From Moraxellaceae bacterium (lineage in GTDB: Bacteria; Pseudomonadota; Gammaproteobacteria; Pseudomonadales; Moraxellaceae), in the NCBI GenBank assembly GCA_030146505.1, contig JASLCO010000113.1, positions 1-17,520 of the forward strand: a stretch of DNA of 17,520 nt. Reading direction: 5' to 3'. Below, in pieces: positions 15,235 to 17,520 of this stretch; the first letter of the stretch is position 1; every line of letters begins with the position of its first letter. Under the pieces are notes generated by a model. The model had not been told where the DNA came from, ran no database searches, and was given only the letters and a program-made list of their open reading frames with translations. A program made the position numbers and the translations under genes.

Positions 15235-15282
15235 CTCCGGCCAATTGGCGGTTAGTCTATGCCAATTGGCCGGAGTAGTGAA
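15235..15282 (-). promoter_or_regulatory. Promoter and double-palindrome operator of the Xre-RES module
   Basis: CTCCGGCCAATTGGC (15235-15249) and GCCAATTGGCCGGAG (15261-15275) form a perfect 15-bp inverted repeat with an 11-bp spacer. Each arm contains the 10-bp palindrome GCCAATTGGC; the two centres are 21 bp apart, two helical turns. On the - strand a candidate -35 TTCACT (15282-15277) and -10 TAGACT (15259-15254) are 17 bp apart, each 4/6 to consensus. The distal palindrome then fills the spacer and the proximal one covers the start-site region. This is a textbook arrangement for autorepression by the Xre antitoxin; binding is inferred. Confidence 0.75.
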
Positions 15283-15286
15283 GCGT

Positions 15287-15302
15287 GGCCGATGGCCCGG
15301 CC
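15287..15302 (-). terminator. Small GC hairpin just after metF
   Basis: On the - strand GGCCG and CGGCC (15302-15298 with 15291-15287) flank a 6-nt loop, 2 nt after the metF stop. The 5-bp GC stem lacks a T tract, so it is at best a weak pause or terminator separating metF from the toxin-antitoxin promoter. Confidence 0.25.
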
Positions 15303-15304
15303 TC

Positions 15305-16144
15305 TCAGCGCGGCAGGCCGAGCTTATGCCACAGCGCCAGCGTCGGTTCCGCCTGGTTCATGGTGTAGAAGTGCAGGCCCGGAGCGCCGCCTTCCAGCAA
15401 CTGCTCGCAAAGCCGCGCCACCACCTCTTCGCCGAACTGGTGCACGCTGGCGGTATCGTCACCGAAGCTGGCCACCTGCTTGCGTATCCAGCGCGGGATT
15501 TCCGCGCCGCAGGCATCGGAGAAGCGCACGAGGTTGGCAAAATTCGTGATGGGCATGATGCCGGGAATCACCGGAATCTCCACGCCTTGCTTGTGCACCG
15601 TTTCCACGAAATGGAAATAGCTGTCGGCATTGAAGAAATATTGCGTGATGGCGGAGCTCGCGCCCTGCTTCACCTTGTGCACGAAATGCTGGATGTCTGT
15701 GGCGAGGCTGGCGGCCTGCGGATGGCATTCCGGATAGGCAGCCACTTCGATATGGAAATGGTCGCCATGCTGCTCGCGGATGAATTTCACGAGGTCAGCG
15801 GCATAGGCGAGCTCGCCGTGGCTGGCGCCCATGCCGGAAGGCAGGTCGCCGCGCAGGGCCACGATATGGCGTATGCCATTGGCTTTGTAGGTGGCCAGCA
15901 ATTCCGCCAGCTCTTCGCGCGTATCACCGATGCAGGAGAGATGCGGCGCAGCGGCGCGGCCGGAGTCGCGCTGGATTTCCAGCACGGTGCCGAGTGAGCG
16001 GTCGCGGGTGGAGCCGCCGGCGCCATACGTCACTGAAAAATATTCCGGCCTCAAGGCCGCCAGCGTTTTCGTGACTTCGCGCAGCTTCACCGCGCCGGCA
16101 TCGGTCTTGGGGGGGAAGAATTCGAAAGAAAAGTGTTTGCTCAT
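15305..16144 (-). CDS. metF: Methylenetetrahydrofolate reductase [NAD(P)H]
   Basis: 279-residue FAD-dependent TIM-barrel enzyme reducing 5,10-methylene-tetrahydrofolate to 5-methyl-tetrahydrofolate, the methyl donor for methionine synthesis. Visible family marks: FEFFPPK with catalytic Glu8, SVTYGAGGSTRD, HIVALRGD with Asp100, ECHPQA, the folate-binding ITQYFFNAD (Gln168), PVIPGIMPI and a C-terminal FYTMNQAEPT. The start at 16144 has GGAG 7 bp upstream; a longer frame to 16228 is rejected because it translates the REP-like repeat. Slightly shorter than E. coli MetF (296) but complete. It follows ahcY on the same strand with the repeat between, the common ahcY-metF arrangement of the activated-methyl cycle. 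Confidence 0.96.
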   Translation of the reverse strand: MSKHFSFEFFPPKTDAGAVKLREVTKTLAALRPEYFSVTYGAGGSTRDRSLGTVLEIQRDSGRAAAPHLSCIGDTREELAELLATYKANGIRHIVALRGDLPSGMGASHGELAYAADLVKFIREQHGDHFHIEVAAYPECHPQAASLATDIQHFVHKVKQGASSAITQYFFNADSYFHFVETVHKQGVEIPVIPGIMPITNFANLVRFSDACGAEIPRWIRKQVASFGDDTASVHQFGEEVVARLCEQLLEGGAPGLHFYTMNQAEPTLALWHKLGLPR

Positions 16145-16161
16145 GTCTCTACTCCGCAGCG

Positions 16162-16261
16162 CTCCCTCTCCCCATGCATGGGGAGAGGGCCGGGGTGAGG
16201 GGTTCCAGCCGAAGCCGCTGCCCCTCACCCCAACCCTCTCCCCGCAAGCGGGGAGAGGGAG
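16162..16261. repeat. REP-like nested palindrome between ahcY and metF
   Basis: Two hairpins in opposite orientation form a roughly 100-bp interrupted palindrome. The left one is CCCTCTCCCCATG (16164-16176) against its exact complement (16177-16189). The right one is CCCTCTCCCCGC (16234-16245), loop AA, complement 16248-16259. Between them GGGGTGAGGGG (16192-16202) pairs exactly with CCCCTCACCCC (16221-16231), and the outermost 12-mers (16162-16173 and 16250-16261) also pair. The CCCTCACCCC-CCCTCTCCCC pattern is a widespread intergenic repeat in GC-rich Proteobacteria. It fills the ahcY-metF gap and would form a strong mRNA structure. Confidence 0.9.
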
Positions 16262-16270
16262 TACAGGGCA

Positions 16271-17520
16271 TCAGTACTTGTAGGAATCCGGCTTGAACGG
16301 ACCTTCCACCTTCACGCCGATGTAGTCAGCCTGAGCCTGCGTCAGCTGCGTGATCACGCCGCCGAAGCCGGCGACCATGGCGGCTGCCACTTCTTCGTCC
16401 AGCTTCTTGGGTAGCACTTCCACTTTCAGCATGCGGGCTTTCACGGCATCGGAATGCGTGGCGTATTTCTGGTCGTAGAGATACATCTGCGCCAGCACCT
16501 GGTTGGCGAAGGAGCCGTCCATGATGCGCGAAGGATGGCCGGTGGCGTTGCCCAGGTTCACGAGGCGGCCTTCGGAAAGAAGGATCAGGTAATTCGGATC
16601 AGCCTGATCGACCTTGGAGCCCGGAGCCACGCGGTAGATCTTGTGCACCTGCGGTTTCACTTCTTCCCAGTGCCAGTTCTTGCGCATGAAAGCGGTATCG
16701 ATTTCGGTATCGAAGTGGCCGATATTGCAGACCACGGCGCCGTTCTTGAGCGCGCCGAGAATGGCGGAATCGCACACATTGTTGTTGCCGGTGGTGGTGA
16801 CGATGAGGTCGGTTTCCGCCAGCAGCTGCGCGTTCACGTCGGCCGCCTTGCCGGTGTTGATGCCGTTCTTGTAGGCGGACACGACTTCATAGCCGTCCAT
16901 ACAGGCCTGCATGGCGCAGATGGGATCGATTTCCTGCACGCGCACGATCATGCCTTCCTGACGCAGGGACTGGGCCGAGCCCTTGCCCACATCGCCATAA
17001 CCGATCACGAGGGCGCGACGGCCGGCCATGAGCATGTCCACGCCACGCTTGATGGCGTCGTTCAGCGAGTGGCGGCAACCGTACTTGTTGTCGTTCTTGG
17101 ACTTGGTGACGGAATCGTTCACGTTGATGGCGGGCACTTTCAGTTCGCCCTTGGCCAGCATTTCAATCAGGCGGTGCACGCCGGTGGTGGTTTCTTCCGT
17201 GATGCCGTGAATCGTTTCCAGCATCTGCGGATATTTCTTGTGCACCAGCAGGGTGAGATCGCCGCCGTCGTCGAGAATCATGTTGGCATCCCAGGGCTTG
17301 TCGCCGTCGAGGATGGTTTTTTCCAGACACCATTCATATTCTTCTTCGGTTTCACCTTTCCAGGCGAACACCGGCACGCCGGCCGCGGCGATGGCAGCAG
17401 CAGCGTGGTCCTGCGTGGAGAAGATGTTGCAAGAAGACCAGCGCACTTCGGCACCCAGCTCCACCAGCGTCTCGATGAGCACGGCGGTCTGGATGGTCAT
17501 GTGGATGCAGCCCATGATCT
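16271..17520 (-). CDS. ahcY: Adenosylhomocysteinase (S-adenosyl-L-homocysteine hydrolase), 5' partial
   Basis: NAD-dependent cytoplasmic enzyme that splits S-adenosylhomocysteine into adenosine and homocysteine, relieving product inhibition of methyltransferases. The fragment (about 416 residues) begins just before the conserved GCIHMTIQTAVLIETL, so roughly the first 50-60 residues and the promoter lie beyond the window. Visible: CNIFSTQDHAAAA, AWKGETEEEYEWC, MILDDGGDLT, GITEETTTG, NVNDSVTKSKNDN (substrate Lys/Asp), the Rossmann GYGDVGKG, VQEIDPICAMQA, CNIGHFDTEID, NLGNATGHPS and the C-terminal PFKPDSYKY whose Lys/Tyr complete the cofactor site of the partner subunit. Stop is intact at 16271-16273. 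It probably starts an ahcY-metF transcript. An SAH riboswitch is common upstream of such genes but would be outside this window. Confidence 0.97.
   Translation of the reverse strand, partial: IMGCIHMTIQTAVLIETLVELGAEVRWSSCNIFSTQDHAAAAIAAAGVPVFAWKGETEEEYEWCLEKTILDGDKPWDANMILDDGGDLTLLVHKKYPQMLETIHGITEETTTGVHRLIEMLAKGELKVPAINVNDSVTKSKNDNKYGCRHSLNDAIKRGVDMLMAGRRALVIGYGDVGKGSAQSLRQEGMIVRVQEIDPICAMQACMDGYEVVSAYKNGINTGKAADVNAQLLAETDLIVTTTGNNNVCDSAILGALKNGAVVCNIGHFDTEIDTAFMRKNWHWEEVKPQVHKIYRVAPGSKVDQADPNYLILLSEGRLVNLGNATGHPSRIMDGSFANQVLAQMYLYDQKYATHSDAVKARMLKVEVLPKKLDEEVAAAMVAGFGGVITQLTQAQADYIGVKVEGPFKPDSYKY

Noticed and set aside
14315..15282. Xre-RES module as a recent horizontal insertion
   Set aside because: No flanking repeats, integrase or visible composition shift, and the toxin is fused by overlap to bioA; transfer is possible but not supported here.
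16145..16228. N-terminal extension of MetF from an upstream ATG
   Set aside because: The extra 28 codons translate the REP-like repeat; the ATG at 16144 has a good ribosome binding site and matches the family N-terminus.

Overview
The window is a gene-dense, GC-rich stretch of a Gram-negative bacterial chromosome. It is most likely from a gammaproteobacterium. Three things suggest this: a type IV pilus Chp-type chemosensory cluster, an envelope gene set (lipid A phosphoethanolamine transferase, periplasmic gamma-glutamyltransferase, cytochrome b561), and AhcY and MetF sequences that look Pseudomonas-like. From memory, Pseudomonas aeruginosa carries chpA-chpB-chpC, rsmE, bioA, metF and ahcY (sahH) in the same chromosomal neighbourhood, so the window looks like a rearranged version of that neighbourhood. 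The genes interspersed here (cytochrome b561, eptA, a glutamate symporter, ggt, a membrane propeller protein, a Xre-RES module) argue against Pseudomonas itself. Genus cannot be decided from this sequence.

Layout. Five genes lie on the + strand in the left 7.3 kb: chpA (5' end cut off by the window edge), chpB, chpC, a cytochrome b561 and an EptA/MCR-family phosphoethanolamine transferase. Nine genes lie on the - strand in the right 10.1 kb and converge on them at about 7355. In transcription order they are ahcY (5' end cut off), metF, a Xre/DUF2384 antitoxin, a RES toxin, bioA, an unrecognised membrane protein with a beta-propeller-like region, rsmE, ggt and a dicarboxylate/amino acid:cation symporter. 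No gap exceeds 300 bases. I saw no tRNA, rRNA, CRISPR array, insertion sequence or phage gene.

How the genes fit together. The left block is the end of a chemosensory operon controlling type IV pilus twitching (kinase, methylesterase, CheW adaptor), followed by two envelope genes. The right block opens with the activated-methyl cycle (AhcY removes S-adenosylhomocysteine, MetF supplies 5-methyl-tetrahydrofolate). It continues with two SAM-using enzymes: BioA, which uses SAM as amino donor, and RsmE, which uses it as methyl donor. It ends with a periplasmic glutathione-degrading enzyme next to a symporter that could import the released glutamate.

The most interesting part is the complete Xre-RES toxin-antitoxin module wedged between metF and bioA. 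Its promoter region holds a perfect 15-bp inverted repeat made of two GCCAATTGGC palindromes centred 21 bp apart. The toxin gene's stop codon lies inside the start of bioA, so the toxin module and biotin synthesis appear physically and probably transcriptionally linked. Other points worth a look are the unnamed membrane propeller protein and a 100-bp nested REP-like palindrome between ahcY and metF.
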